Assembly: GCF_036429475.1 (NCBI RefSeq)
Contig: NZ_CP144125.1
Coordinates: 2,046,001 to 2,110,000 of the forward strand
From: Halalkalicoccus sp. CGA53
Lineage (GTDB): Archaea; Halobacteriota; Halobacteria; Halobacteriales; Halalkalicoccaceae
Direction of reading: 5' to 3'
Length of the DNA stretch: 64,000 nucleotides
Positions 40,209 through 48,583 of this stretch are shown here, piece after piece; position 1 is the first letter of the stretch, and each line of letters opens with the position of its first letter. The notes beneath the pieces were generated by a model, which saw only the letters and a program-made list of their open reading frames with translations, had not been told where the DNA came from and searched no databases. Made by a program: the position numbers and the translations under genes.

Positions 40209-41155
40209 TGGGCTTCGAGCCGATCGACGAACTCACGACATACAACAACCAGGGCCCGCAGCTCTCGGTCTACCCCGACGGCGGCGCACGTATCTCCGCC
40301 GAAGCGGTTCGGCGCTGGCTCAACGGCGAGGATCGCGCGGGCCTCCACTGGGATCGCGAGCGCGGGCTCATCGGGCTCGCGCCTGGCGAGGAGGGTGCGC
40401 ACACGCGCGTGATCTCCAGCGACGGTGACTCGAGCGGTGCGACGATCTCGGTGAAGACAGCGCTGAACCAGGTCGGCGTCGAGGGCCGACTCGACCAGAC
40501 GGTGACCGTCCCGCTCGAGTGGGACGACGACCACGGCATGATGGTCGGCGAGCTGCTGACCGAGCTCGAGGACCTCGGAGAGATCGGTGACGGCGATCGC
40601 GGTGACGCAGACGCCGATGACAGCGACCAGGAGGGGAGCGAAGAGGCCGACGTCGTCGAGGTCGAGGAGATCGAACCCCACCCGGACGAAGCGCCGGAGT
40701 TCGACATCGAGGACGAGGAGGACCTCCAAGTAGCGTACGACAAAGCCGGCGGGAACATCGCGAAGGCGGCCGAGATGTTCGGCGAGAGCTACAACAAGGT
40801 CTACGCGCGCATGCGTAGCGCCGGCGTCCACCAGCCAAACTCCTCGAGCACTGGAGACCAGGAGGACGAATCGGGAAACTCGAAACGGCGGGAGGACGAG
40901 CATGAACGCCCGTCCCTCTCGCCGACTCGGAACGGTCAGAACGGCGAGAAGCCGCCCCGGTTCGTCGACTTCGGCGCGACCCCCACGGACCAACGAACGT
41001 GTCAGAACTGCGGCGCGCACGTCACGAAACAGTTCGCCCGGACGATGGATCCCGAGGAGACCGGCGTTCGTTGCTGTCCGAACTGCCCCGATCTCATCCG
41101 AGATCAAAACGAGGGCGTTCGCGAGAAGAAGTATATCAGGAGTGACGCGGCATGA
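40208..41155 (+). CDS. Large acidic protein with HTH and zinc ribbon (315 aa)
   Basis: Residues 1-110 form a beta-rich domain (VYPDGGARISAEAVRRWLNG; TVTVPLEWDDDHGMMVGELL). An acidic linker follows, then a helix-turn-helix (LQVAYDKAGGNIAKAAEMFG, SYNKVYARMRSAG, residues 176-210), a disordered region, and a terminal zinc ribbon (CQNCGAHVTKQFART, CCPNC). It is the largest gene of the right operon and probably a DNA-binding regulator or replication-linked protein; no assigned function. Confidence 0.7.
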   Translation: MGFEPIDELTTYNNQGPQLSVYPDGGARISAEAVRRWLNGEDRAGLHWDRERGLIGLAPGEEGAHTRVISSDGDSSGATISVKTALNQVGVEGRLDQTVTVPLEWDDDHGMMVGELLTELEDLGEIGDGDRGDADADDSDQEGSEEADVVEVEEIEPHPDEAPEFDIEDEEDLQVAYDKAGGNIAKAAEMFGESYNKVYARMRSAGVHQPNSSSTGDQEDESGNSKRREDEHERPSLSPTRNGQNGEKPPRFVDFGATPTDQRTCQNCGAHVTKQFARTMDPEETGVRCCPNCPDLIRDQNEGVREKKYIRSDAA

Positions 41156-41274
41156 CTGAGGCAGCTGAACCAGTCGAGATCGACCCGCGGACGCCGGCGA
41201 TCGTCGTGGTCGTTGGGCTGCTCTGTTTCGCCGGTCTCGGCTACCTGCTCTACACCGGCGGGGTGATCGGATGA
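41152..41274 (+). CDS. Single-helix membrane microprotein (40 aa)
   Basis: After an acidic start, residues 15-36 are one hydrophobic helix (AIVVVVGLLCFAGLGYLLYT). Coupled by four-base overlaps to both neighbours. Confidence 0.55.
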   Translation: MTEAAEPVEIDPRTPAIVVVVGLLCFAGLGYLLYTGGVIG

Positions 41275-41408
41275 GCTCGACCGACGAGCCCGACGTCTCT
41301 CGTACGCCGGAGGAGAAGCTCAAGTCGCTGATTCGGCGGGACATCGACCCCGATATCACACGCATGGCGAAGAACGCGCTTCACGACCTCCAGGAGGGTC
41401 GTCAGTGA
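41271..41408 (+). CDS. Microprotein converging on integrase (45 aa)
   Basis: Acidic/basic helical product (RTPEEKLKSLIRRDIDPDIT). Its end overlaps the end of the convergent integrase gene by seven bases. Function unknown. Confidence 0.5.
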   Translation: MSSTDEPDVSRTPEEKLKSLIRRDIDPDITRMAKNALHDLQEGRQ

Positions 41409-42646
41409 TCCGATCGTCGAACGCGATCGGGCCGTTCGTCGATCCGATCCAACAGCTCCGCGAGTTCCTCACGCAGTGCTGGGTTCGCCGCGTCGACGAG
41501 CTCCTCGAGAATCGTGTTTTTCCCGTCAGCGACGTCGCCGGCGGCGCCCGGCGAAGCGGGCTGGCCGCAGTTCGGACAGAACTCGTGATGCGGAGCGATC
41601 GCGGTTCGGCAGTTCCCGCAGTCCTTTCGGACGCGATCCGGGCCGTCGTCGGGATCGAGGAGCCCAGCCTCGCGGAAGATGTCATCGTTATGCTCGTCCG
41701 AGGAGATGTGCTCGTAGATCCGCCACATGTCGGTGTCGAGCGTCCAGTGGACGCGATGCTCGATCTGCGAGCGGGAGTAGCCCTCGCGGACCATCCGCGT
41801 GATCGCCGCGTGGCGGAACGCGTGCGGGCTCACCGGCTTGTCCAGGTCGGCCCGATCGGCGATGCGCTTGAGCTGCTGGTTCGCGCTGTGGGGGTTTACC
41901 GCCCCCTCGTCGGTCCAGCGCTCGCCGTTCTCGCCGCGAGCATGTGGCTTGATCTTGTGGAACAGCGCCGCGCCGGGATCGTCCGGTCGGGGGTGGGCGG
42001 TCCGGAGGTAGCTTCGGATCGCCGCCGCCGAGTCGATCAGCGGGTAGGATCGGATCGGAGCGCCCTTGAGCCCGAGTGCGTCACGGTTCGGCTGGTAGGT
42101 CGGTGGGTCCGAGAGATCGAGATCACCGACACGCAGCGAGAGCGCCAGCGAGAGGCGCGCGCCCGTATCGGCGAGGAACTCGATGAACGCGACGTCGCGC
42201 TGATGTCGAGCCGTTCGGACGAGTGCGGCGATGTCCCTCGGCTCGAGCATGGCGTCGGGATCCGGGCCCTCGCGATCGATGCGTGTACGCTCGACGTCGT
42301 CGATCCAGTCGGCGCCGGTGACGTCGCCGAGGAACAGCAACGTCGCGTTCTCGTAGCTCTGGACAGTGGAGTCGGCGAGATCCCACTCGTGACGGAGGCA
42401 GAAGACGAGGTCGTAGAAATCGTCGATGTCCATCTCGAGCAGCGGCACATCCGAGCGCTCGGACGCTGCTCTGACTCGTCGGAGGTAGGTCTTGAGCGAC
42501 CCCGGTGCAACGGAGCCGTCCTTCCGGCGGATCCAGCGACGGATCTGTTCGCGATCGGCGTCGTGAACCTCCTCAGAGTCCCGAAGGAGCCGTCTCTGGC
42601 GCTCCAGACCCCGTTTGAAGTCCTGTGGATCGTCGATCGAACCCAT
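41402..42646 (-). CDS. int: Tyrosine recombinase (integrase) with C-terminal zinc ribbon
   Basis: 414 residues from ATG 42646. The catalytic domain shows the family residues: the first Arg in ADTGARLSLALSLRVGDL, HAFRHAAITRM (His-x-x-Arg), a late His/Trp in HRVHWTLDTDMWRIYEH and the Tyr in its YEH. The N-terminal domain (KTYLRRVRAASERSDVPLLE) is a core-binding helix bundle. Residues 350-375 carry an extra zinc ribbon (CGNCRTAIAPHHEFCPNCG). A TATA-like element at 42672-42679 suggests a leaderless transcript. It would integrate and excise the element. Confidence 0.93.
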   Translation of the reverse strand: MGSIDDPQDFKRGLERQRRLLRDSEEVHDADREQIRRWIRRKDGSVAPGSLKTYLRRVRAASERSDVPLLEMDIDDFYDLVFCLRHEWDLADSTVQSYENATLLFLGDVTGADWIDDVERTRIDREGPDPDAMLEPRDIAALVRTARHQRDVAFIEFLADTGARLSLALSLRVGDLDLSDPPTYQPNRDALGLKGAPIRSYPLIDSAAAIRSYLRTAHPRPDDPGAALFHKIKPHARGENGERWTDEGAVNPHSANQQLKRIADRADLDKPVSPHAFRHAAITRMVREGYSRSQIEHRVHWTLDTDMWRIYEHISSDEHNDDIFREAGLLDPDDGPDRVRKDCGNCRTAIAPHHEFCPNCGQPASPGAAGDVADGKNTILEELVDAANPALREELAELLDRIDERPDRVRRSDH

Positions 42647-42779
42647 ACAAGACACGACACAATGGCCCGCTACTATAACCTGCCTACGCATGGACGTACG
42701 TCTTTCACCACCTGAGAACCGGTTCGGCGACCGTCTGACCGACACAGCGCTTTTCACCGACGCACCCGTTGCCCGCCGC
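42647..42779. other. Integrase promoter and probable right attachment region
   Basis: Contains the leftward TATA-like element of the integrase (GGTTATAGTA on the minus strand, 42671-42680). The virus-host junction must fall between here and the acylphosphatase start at 42780. No tRNA-like sequence is seen. The core att repeat cannot be defined without the left end. Confidence 0.45.
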
Positions 42780-43058
42780 ATGACCGACCGAACCCGCGCA
42801 CACGTCCTCGTCTCGGGATCCGTGCAGGGAGTGTTCTACCGTGCGAGCACACGCGACGCGGCTCGGAAGCGGGGCGTCGACGGCTGGGTGAAGAACCTCG
42901 CAGACGGCCGGGTCGAGGCCGTCTTCGAGGGGAGCGAGGAGGACGTCGAGTCGATGGTCGAGTGGTGTCACGAGGGCTCGCCGGCCGCCTCGGTCGAGGA
43001 CGTCGAGGTGAGCTACGGCGACCCGGACGGCGAGGAGGGCTTTTCGATTAGGCGGTAA
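42780..43058 (+). CDS. acyP: Acylphosphatase
   Basis: 92 residues, usual length. It hydrolyses acyl phosphates. The family signature VSGSVQGVFYRASTRDAARK is complete, with the substrate-binding Arg in GVFYR, and the second motif GWVKNLADGRVEAVFEGSEE carries the catalytic Asn. It is the first clear host gene right of the integrase, so it marks the provirus boundary. Confidence 0.95.
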   Translation: MTDRTRAHVLVSGSVQGVFYRASTRDAARKRGVDGWVKNLADGRVEAVFEGSEEDVESMVEWCHEGSPAASVEDVEVSYGDPDGEEGFSIRR

Positions 43059-43116
43059 CCCGCGAGGGTGCAGGCGCGAGCCACAGCGTTAACAGCCAGG
43101 TGAGCCAACCGGGAGT

Positions 43117-44556
43117 ATGATCACGGCCGAACGGATGGCGGCGGTCGACGAGAACGCCGAGGCGCTCGGCGTTGCCCGGAAACAGCTGATGGAGTCGAGC
43201 GGGAACGCCGTCGCACGAGTCGTCCGAGAACACGCGGAGCCCGACGATCGGATAACGATCGTCGCCGGGAGGGGAAACAACGGCGGCGACGCCTTCGGCG
43301 CCGCACGCTTTCTCGACGGTTTCGACCTCTCGATCCGACTGCTCGGACGGCCGGAGACGATCACGACGGGCATCTCCCGGGAGAACTGGGAGGCGCTCGT
43401 CGCGGCCGGGTACGAGACGGAGACGGTCACGGATTCGAAAGACTTCTCGCTGCCGTCTCCCGAGGTGGTCGTCGACGCGATGCTCGGGACCGGCGTGACC
43501 GGCGAACTCAGGGAACCGGAGGCGACCGCGGCACGGGAGATCAACGCGAGCGAGGCGACGGTCGTCTCGGTCGACGTTCCGTCGGGTGTGGACGCGAACA
43601 CCGGCGAGAGCCCCGGAACGGCGGTCGAGGCCGATCACGTCGTGACGTTCCACGACACGAAACCCGGGCTGGCGAATCTCGACTGCGAGGTGACGGTCGC
43701 GGACATCGGCATCCCCGAGGCCGCAGAGCGCTTCGTCGGGCCGGGCGACCTGCGAGGGATCGGGCGAGCGTCGGACAGCCACAAGGGACAGAACGGCGAC
43801 GTGCTCGTGATCGGGGGCGGTCCGTTCGCCGGCGCGCCCGCGCTCTCTGCGGGTGCGGTGCTGAAGGCGGGCGGCGACCTCGCGAACGTGCTCTGTCCGG
43901 ATCGGGTGTTCGAGGCGGTCCAGGGCTACGGCCCGGACCTGATCGTCCACGACCTAGCTGGGAAACGGTTCGCGCCCGAACACGTCGAGGAGGCACTCTC
44001 ACGCGCCGAGGAGAAGGACTGCGTCGTCCTCGGCCCCGGCCTGGGGAGCGCGGAGGAGACCCTCGACGCGATTGGGGAGTTCCTCGCCGGGTTCGAGGGG
44101 CTGGGAGTGATCGACGCCGACGCGCTCCAGGTCGTCCCGGAGGTCGAGACGGATTCGACGCTTATCTGCACCCCCCACAAGGGCGAGTTCGAGCGGATGG
44201 GCGGCGAACGCGCCGATGACCCGGACGAGCAGGCGGAGCTGGCGCGAGAATTCGCGGCCGAGGTGGACCACGTGATGCTCGTGAAAGGCCCCACGGACGT
44301 CGTCTCCGACGGTGAACGGGTGCGGATCTCCCGATCGGGCAACCCCGGGATGACCGTCGGTGGAACCGGCGACGTGCTCGCGGGGATCACCGCCGCGTTC
44401 TCCGCCCCGCTCGAACCGTTCGAGGCTGCGGCGGCCGCGGCGTACGTCAACGGGCTGGCGGGCGACGCCGCCTACAGTGAAGACGGTCTCGGGCTCACGG
44501 CGTCGCGGATGCTAGAGCATATCCCCGCCGCGATGGGAGGTGCGGTCGATGAGTGA
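43117..44556 (+). CDS. nnr: Bifunctional NAD(P)H-hydrate epimerase/dehydratase
   Basis: 479 residues. The N-terminal YjeF epimerase domain has GRGNNGGDAFGAARFL and DAMLGTGVTGELREP; the C-terminal kinase-like dehydratase has GGGPFAGAPALSAGAVLKAG, LGPGLGS and the nucleotide loop NPGMTVGGTGDVLAGI. Together they repair NADHX/NADPHX, with ADP-dependent dehydration. It overlaps moaC by eight bases, indicating one operon. Confidence 0.95.
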   Translation: MITAERMAAVDENAEALGVARKQLMESSGNAVARVVREHAEPDDRITIVAGRGNNGGDAFGAARFLDGFDLSIRLLGRPETITTGISRENWEALVAAGYETETVTDSKDFSLPSPEVVVDAMLGTGVTGELREPEATAAREINASEATVVSVDVPSGVDANTGESPGTAVEADHVVTFHDTKPGLANLDCEVTVADIGIPEAAERFVGPGDLRGIGRASDSHKGQNGDVLVIGGGPFAGAPALSAGAVLKAGGDLANVLCPDRVFEAVQGYGPDLIVHDLAGKRFAPEHVEEALSRAEEKDCVVLGPGLGSAEETLDAIGEFLAGFEGLGVIDADALQVVPEVETDSTLICTPHKGEFERMGGERADDPDEQAELAREFAAEVDHVMLVKGPTDVVSDGERVRISRSGNPGMTVGGTGDVLAGITAAFSAPLEPFEAAAAAAYVNGLAGDAAYSEDGLGLTASRMLEHIPAAMGGAVDE

Positions 44557-45043
44557 CCGCGAACTGACCCACACGACGGAGTCGGGCGACGTCCAGATGG
44601 TCGACGTGGGGAAGAAGCCGGACAGCCAGCGTCGGGCGGTCGCGGAGGGCGAGATCCGGCTACAGGAAGCGACCATAGAAGCGATCCGGGAGAACGAGGT
44701 CTCGAAGGGCGACGTGCTCGCGACGGCGCGCGTCGGCGCGGTCCAGGCGGTGAAACACACCTGGGAGGCGATCCCGATGTGTCACGCCATCCCGGTGACG
44801 AACGTCGACACCGCTTTCGACCTCAGAGAGGACCGGGTCGTGCTCAGGGTCGCGGTCGAGACGACCGGGAAGACCGGCTGCGAGATGGAGGCTCTAGAGG
44901 GTGTGACCACTGGACTGAACGTCGTCTGGGACATGGTGAAAGCCGTCGAGAAGGACGAAGAGGGGGGGTATCCCGAAACGAGCATCGAGAACGTGCGGGT
45001 GGTGCAGAAACGGAAAGAGCAGGTCGAGAGAACCGACGGATAA
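44549..45043 (+). CDS. moaC: Cyclic pyranopterin monophosphate synthase
   Basis: 164 residues from ATG 44549. MoaC signatures are present: VDVGKKPDSQRRAVAEG, KHTWEAIPMCHAIPV and TGKTGCEMEALEGVTTGLN. It converts the 3',8-cyclo-GTP intermediate to cyclic pyranopterin monophosphate in molybdopterin synthesis. It overlaps nnr. Confidence 0.95.
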   Translation: MSDRELTHTTESGDVQMVDVGKKPDSQRRAVAEGEIRLQEATIEAIRENEVSKGDVLATARVGAVQAVKHTWEAIPMCHAIPVTNVDTAFDLREDRVVLRVAVETTGKTGCEMEALEGVTTGLNVVWDMVKAVEKDEEGGYPETSIENVRVVQKRKEQVERTDG

Positions 45044-45167
45044 ACACGAACGGGAAGGATATCGAATTCGTCTGACTGAACTCACGCGAGGGAATACACG
45101 GGTAAGGGAAGCTCTTCCTGATCGTGACTACCTCGGCTTCTATACTGATCGGTGGCAACAGCGTTGT

Positions 45168-45659
45168 ATGGTCGAGGAAGGAGATCGCGCGCCCGACTTC
45201 ACGGCTCCCCGTGCCGGGGGGCGTGCGTACAACGATATAGAACCGTTCACCCTATCGGAAGCGCTCGGCGGTGGACCGGTCGTCCTGGCGTTCTACCCGG
45301 CCGCGTTCACGAGCGGATGTACCGAAGAGATGTGTGCGTTCCGCGATTCGATGGAGGCCTTCGAGGAACTGGACGCAGAGGTGTACGGAATCAGCGTGGA
45401 TCTGCCGTTCGCCCAGAACGTCTGGATCCAGGAGAACGACCTCGACTTCCCGATGCTCTCGGACTGGAATCACGAGATAATCCGACTATACGACGTCGTC
45501 TACGAGGGAATGTACGACATGATCGAGTCGGCCCAGCGGAGCGTGTTCGTTCTTGATTCGGAGGGGACCGTGACTTACAAGTGGGTCAGGGATGGCGAGA
45601 ACCCGAATTTCGGGCCGTTCGTCGACGGCGTTCGGGACGAGGTGTCGAAGACGGTGTGA
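45168..45659 (+). CDS. Peroxiredoxin (Bcp/AhpC type)
   Basis: 163 residues. YPAAFTSGCTEEMCAFRD contains the peroxidatic Cys51 and a likely resolving Cys56, the spacing of Bcp-type peroxiredoxins. The N-terminal GDRAPDFTAP and later TPrx strands (FPMLSDWNHEIIRLYDVVYE) fit the fold. It reduces peroxides with a thioredoxin-type donor. Monocistronic, with a convergent hflX. Confidence 0.9.
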   Translation: MVEEGDRAPDFTAPRAGGRAYNDIEPFTLSEALGGGPVVLAFYPAAFTSGCTEEMCAFRDSMEAFEELDAEVYGISVDLPFAQNVWIQENDLDFPMLSDWNHEIIRLYDVVYEGMYDMIESAQRSVFVLDSEGTVTYKWVRDGENPNFGPFVDGVRDEVSKTV

Positions 45660-45725
45660 GGATCCCGGAACTCTCACGGGACGCGATCCGAACGAGACGA
45701 CGGTGACTCCCGTATCAGGGCACCG

Positions 45726-47015
45726 TCAGGCCGAGGCGACATCGAGATCCGACGCCTTCGCGCGCGAGCGCTCGACGACGGAGGGACGGGCCTCGAACTC
45801 GACGAGGACGTGGTCGTCCTCGTAGCTCACGTCCGAGACGTGCGCGCGGTCGTGGAGCCAGGAGACGACGCTCATCGTCTCGTCGGTCATCGGCAGGAGG
45901 AGCCGCTCGTGTTCGAGCGGCGGGAGCGCCCGGTCGATCCGCTCGGTCAGCTCCTCGATCCCCACTCCCTCCTGCGCGCTGATCGCGACCGGCGCCGGCG
46001 CGAGCGCGGAGAGCGCCTCGCGCTTCTCCGCGAGTTCGGCCTCGCTCACGAGATCCGTCTTGTTCAGTACGGTGACGATCGGTGCCTCGTTTCGCTCGTA
46101 GAGCGTATCGTGGCAGGTGACGAGCTTCTCTCTGATCTCCTCGATCGGCTCCGAGATGTCGACGACGAGGAGGACGAGGTCCGCGCGATAGACCTCCGAG
46201 AGCGTCGACCGGAACGACTCGACCAGCCAGTGGGGGAGGTCGCTCACGAAGCCGACGGTGTCGGTCACGAGGACATCCCGGTCCATCTCGGCCTTCCGGG
46301 TGGTCGTCCCGAGCGTCGTGAACAGGCGGTCCTCGGACTCCGCTGTCGGATCGAGGTCGGGGTGGAGCTCGTCGTTCTCCTCGACCGAGAGATCGGCAGC
46401 GAGCCGTCGCAAGAGGGTGGACTTGCCCGCGTTCGTGTAGCCCGCGAGCGCGACGAGGTCGAAGCCGGACTCCCGGCGCTGCTCTCTCCGGTGTTCGTCG
46501 TCCTCCGCGATCCGTTCCAGTTCGGCGCTGATCCGGCTGATACGGTCCTTGATGTCGCGTTCGCGCGACTCGTCGTACTCGCCCAACCCCATGAAGCCGG
46601 GGCGCTCGTCACGCTTCGCGAGGCTCACCTTCGCGTCGACGCGCGGGAGTTCGTAGCGGAGCTCGGCGAGTTCGACCTGGAGCTGTGCCTTTTTCGTCCG
46701 CGCTCGCTGTCCGAATATCTCCAGGATGAGCGTGAAGCGATCGAGCACCTCACAGCCCTCGGGCATCTCGCTGCCGATGTTGAAGACCTGGTACGGCCCG
46801 AGTCGGTCGTCGACGATCACCGATTCCGCACCGGTCTCGGTGACGAGCGCCGCCAGTTCGACGATCTTCCCCTCGCCGAGGCAGTATGCCGGGTCCTCGG
46901 ACCGGACCTGGGTACACTCGCCGACGACCTCGTAACCGGCGGCGCGGGCTAGCTCTCGGATCTCGCCGGTCTCCACCGGCTCGCTGTCTGCTCGTTTCGC
47001 GATGACCGTTCTCAT
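45726..47015 (-). CDS. hflX: GTPase HflX
   Basis: 429 residues. The HflX domain precedes GTPase motifs: ALAGYTNAGKSTLLRRLAAD (G1), DTVGFVSDLPHWLVESFRST (G3) and NKTDL (G4). HflX binds ribosomes and in bacteria splits stalled ones; this role is inferred for archaea. The downstream neighbour on the same strand overlaps by four bases upstream (47012-47015), so they are probably cotranscribed. Confidence 0.93.
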   Translation of the reverse strand: MRTVIAKRADSEPVETGEIRELARAAGYEVVGECTQVRSEDPAYCLGEGKIVELAALVTETGAESVIVDDRLGPYQVFNIGSEMPEGCEVLDRFTLILEIFGQRARTKKAQLQVELAELRYELPRVDAKVSLAKRDERPGFMGLGEYDESRERDIKDRISRISAELERIAEDDEHRREQRRESGFDLVALAGYTNAGKSTLLRRLAADLSVEENDELHPDLDPTAESEDRLFTTLGTTTRKAEMDRDVLVTDTVGFVSDLPHWLVESFRSTLSEVYRADLVLLVVDISEPIEEIREKLVTCHDTLYERNEAPIVTVLNKTDLVSEAELAEKREALSALAPAPVAISAQEGVGIEELTERIDRALPPLEHERLLLPMTDETMSVVSWLHDRAHVSDVSYEDDHVLVEFEARPSVVERSRAKASDLDVASA

Positions 47016-47326
47016 AGGTACAATGATCTGGTTGCGTAGGCGGCGTGGTGGGCGGCCTCGACGACCCGTCGTTCCGCGATCGTCTCGACGTACTTGAACT
47101 CCGCGTCGAGCAGCGACTCGACCGTCATCGCGGGCTCCTCGTAGAACTCGCCCCGTTCGGCGACGATCGGCCCACCTGAGGGCGTGGGGAGCCTGCGGAT
47201 CGCGTCCGAGACGACGCCGGTCGTCCCCCGGAGCGTCGGCTCGCCCCGACTCGTCGCGAACCCCATCCCGTCGATCGAGCGGATCCGCGCCGAACCGACG
47301 TGGGCGGCGACCGCTGCGCCGACCAT
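47012..47326 (-). CDS. DUF2209-like protein, apparent loss of start
   Basis: 104 residues from ATG 47326. The upstream in-frame codons read EVVGVDISGRHEEAGEYL before this Met, which looks like the true N-terminus of the archaeal family (VDISGRH), but an in-frame TGA lies at 47396-47398 with no start codon between. A GTG at 47399-47397 is in another frame, so a frameshift (or sequencing error) near 47380-47397 is likely. The product as read may be truncated. It is coupled to hflX. Confidence 0.6.
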   Translation of the reverse strand: MVGAAVAAHVGSARIRSIDGMGFATSRGEPTLRGTTGVVSDAIRRLPTPSGGPIVAERGEFYEEPAMTVESLLDAEFKYVETIAERRVVEAAHHAAYATRSLYL

Positions 47327-47501
47327 CAGGTACTCGCCGGCCTCCTCGTGCCGGCCGCTGATGTCGACGCCGACGACCTCAGCCTCGCCGGCCCTTCACC
47401 CCGGTTCGAGTACGCCGCGTCACGGTCGGGGTACGCTCCTTGGGGAGAAAAAACCCGCGGCGGCCGAAACGACCATGTAGCTGTTCTCTGTATTCGGACC
47501 C

Positions 47502-47819
47502 ATGCTCGAAGCGGTCGACCTCTCCCGGATGGGGCTGGAGTTCGGCGGCGGGAGCGTCGCGGGCGCGGTCGCTGGCTTCGCTGCGAAGCAGGCGGCGAAG
47601 CTCCTCGCCGTCCTCGTCGTCGTCCAGCTCGCGCTGTTCCGTCTGCTCGAGTCGAGGGGGGTCCTCTCGGTCGACTGGGCCGCGCTCTCGGAGGGCGTCT
47701 CCGCGAGCCTCGCCGCGAGCGACGGCGACGCACCCGACTGGGTGAGCACGCTGCTCTCGACGCTGTCGGTCTCCGCGGGCTTCACCGCGGGCTTCCTGAT
47801 CGGCTTCCATCGAGGCTAG
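47502..47819 (+). CDS. FUN14 family membrane protein
   Basis: 105 residues with GGGSVAGAVAGFAAKQAAKL near residue 15, a long hydrophobic helix, and the ending SVSAGFTAGFLIGFHRG, all typical of FUN14 proteins. The archaeal role is unknown. It is convergent with the SBDS gene, overlapping by four bases. Confidence 0.85.
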   Translation: MLEAVDLSRMGLEFGGGSVAGAVAGFAAKQAAKLLAVLVVVQLALFRLLESRGVLSVDWAALSEGVSASLAASDGDAPDWVSTLLSTLSVSAGFTAGFLIGFHRG

Positions 47820-48541
47820 CGGGTGCTGATCTCGTCCTCGTCCCTGACGATCCGCGTCTCGGCCTCGCCGGCCGTGTGCTCGTTCACGAGGTCGTAGAAG
47901 TCGTTCTGGAGGCCGGCCGGGAAGGTGAGCACGCCGATCCACGAGCCGTCGTTCTGCCACTCCTCTCGTTCCAGGTCACCGAACCCCCTGATCCGCGCCT
48001 GGGCGCTGCCGGCGTGTTCGGCGGGCACCTGTACGGCGACCGTCACCTCGTCGAACCGAATCGGTATGACCGGTCGAAGGGCGTCGAGCGCGTCGTCGAC
48101 CTGCGTCTCGACGGGCTCCATCGGATCGACGCGGAAGCCGGCCTGATCGAGCGCCGACTCGATCCGATCGGGGGGGTGTGGCGCGTTGTCCATCTGCGGG
48201 TTCACCGCGTTCCGCGCGATCCGGTTGATTAGCTGTCTGTGTTTCTGCTCCTGCATCTCCCGGCGCTGTTCGGCCGTGATCTGGATCTCCCCCCGTCTGA
48301 CGACCTCGGGGATGATCGCCATCGGCTCCGTGGTGTCGAAGACGTCCTCCAGATCGTTCTCCGCCGGCCGGTCGCCGCGCGAGGCGTCCGAGAAGACCTC
48401 CTCGGCAGCGATCACCTCCTCTAACTCGCCCTCGAACTCCCCGCGTTTGATCGCCAGCGCGGCGTCCGGATCGATCAACACTTCGAAACGCGCCCCGTGG
48501 GATTCGAGTCGCGCCGTCACCGCCTCGTCGAGCGAGATCAT
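47816..48541 (-). CDS. Ribosome maturation protein SBDS/Sdo1
   Basis: 241 residues. N-terminal SBDS domain (VTARLESHGARFEVLIDPDA; EVIAAEEVFSDASRGDRPAE), the central helices (GEIQITAEQRREMQEQKHRQ; LINRIARNAVNPQMDNAPHP) and a C-terminal ferredoxin-like domain are all present. It promotes release of the eIF6-type factor from the large ribosomal subunit. It follows psmA in the leftward archaeal cluster. Confidence 0.95.
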   Translation of the reverse strand: MISLDEAVTARLESHGARFEVLIDPDAALAIKRGEFEGELEEVIAAEEVFSDASRGDRPAENDLEDVFDTTEPMAIIPEVVRRGEIQITAEQRREMQEQKHRQLINRIARNAVNPQMDNAPHPPDRIESALDQAGFRVDPMEPVETQVDDALDALRPVIPIRFDEVTVAVQVPAEHAGSAQARIRGFGDLEREEWQNDGSWIGVLTFPAGLQNDFYDLVNEHTAGEAETRIVRDEDEISTR

Positions 48542-48583
48542 ACCGTGGACTTCCGCTCGCTCGGTAAAAGAGCTTTCCCGCGG

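Larger units (their letters stand above)
1..42779. mobile_element. Integrated tailed haloarchaeal virus (provirus), right part
   Basis: Contiguous viral genes run from the left edge to the integrase at 41402-42646. A complete virion gene set is present in canonical order: terminase, portal, capsid, connectors, tail tube, chaperones, tape measure, hub and fibres. A phiH1-like repressor and tyrosine integrase lie at the right. The next gene, acylphosphatase at 42780, is a host gene, so the right junction lies in about 42650-42779. The left junction is outside the window, so the core att sequence cannot be read. No tail sheath was recognised, which suggests a non-contractile tail (inference). 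No DNA replication genes are seen in this part. Confidence 0.93.

Noticed and set aside
42647-42779. tRNA gene or tRNA-derived att core
   Set aside because: No cloverleaf or T-loop-like sequence found by eye.
1-42779. Tail sheath or baseplate set of a contractile virus
   Set aside because: Only one tail tube gene precedes the chaperones and no sheath or gp25/gpJ-type genes were recognised.
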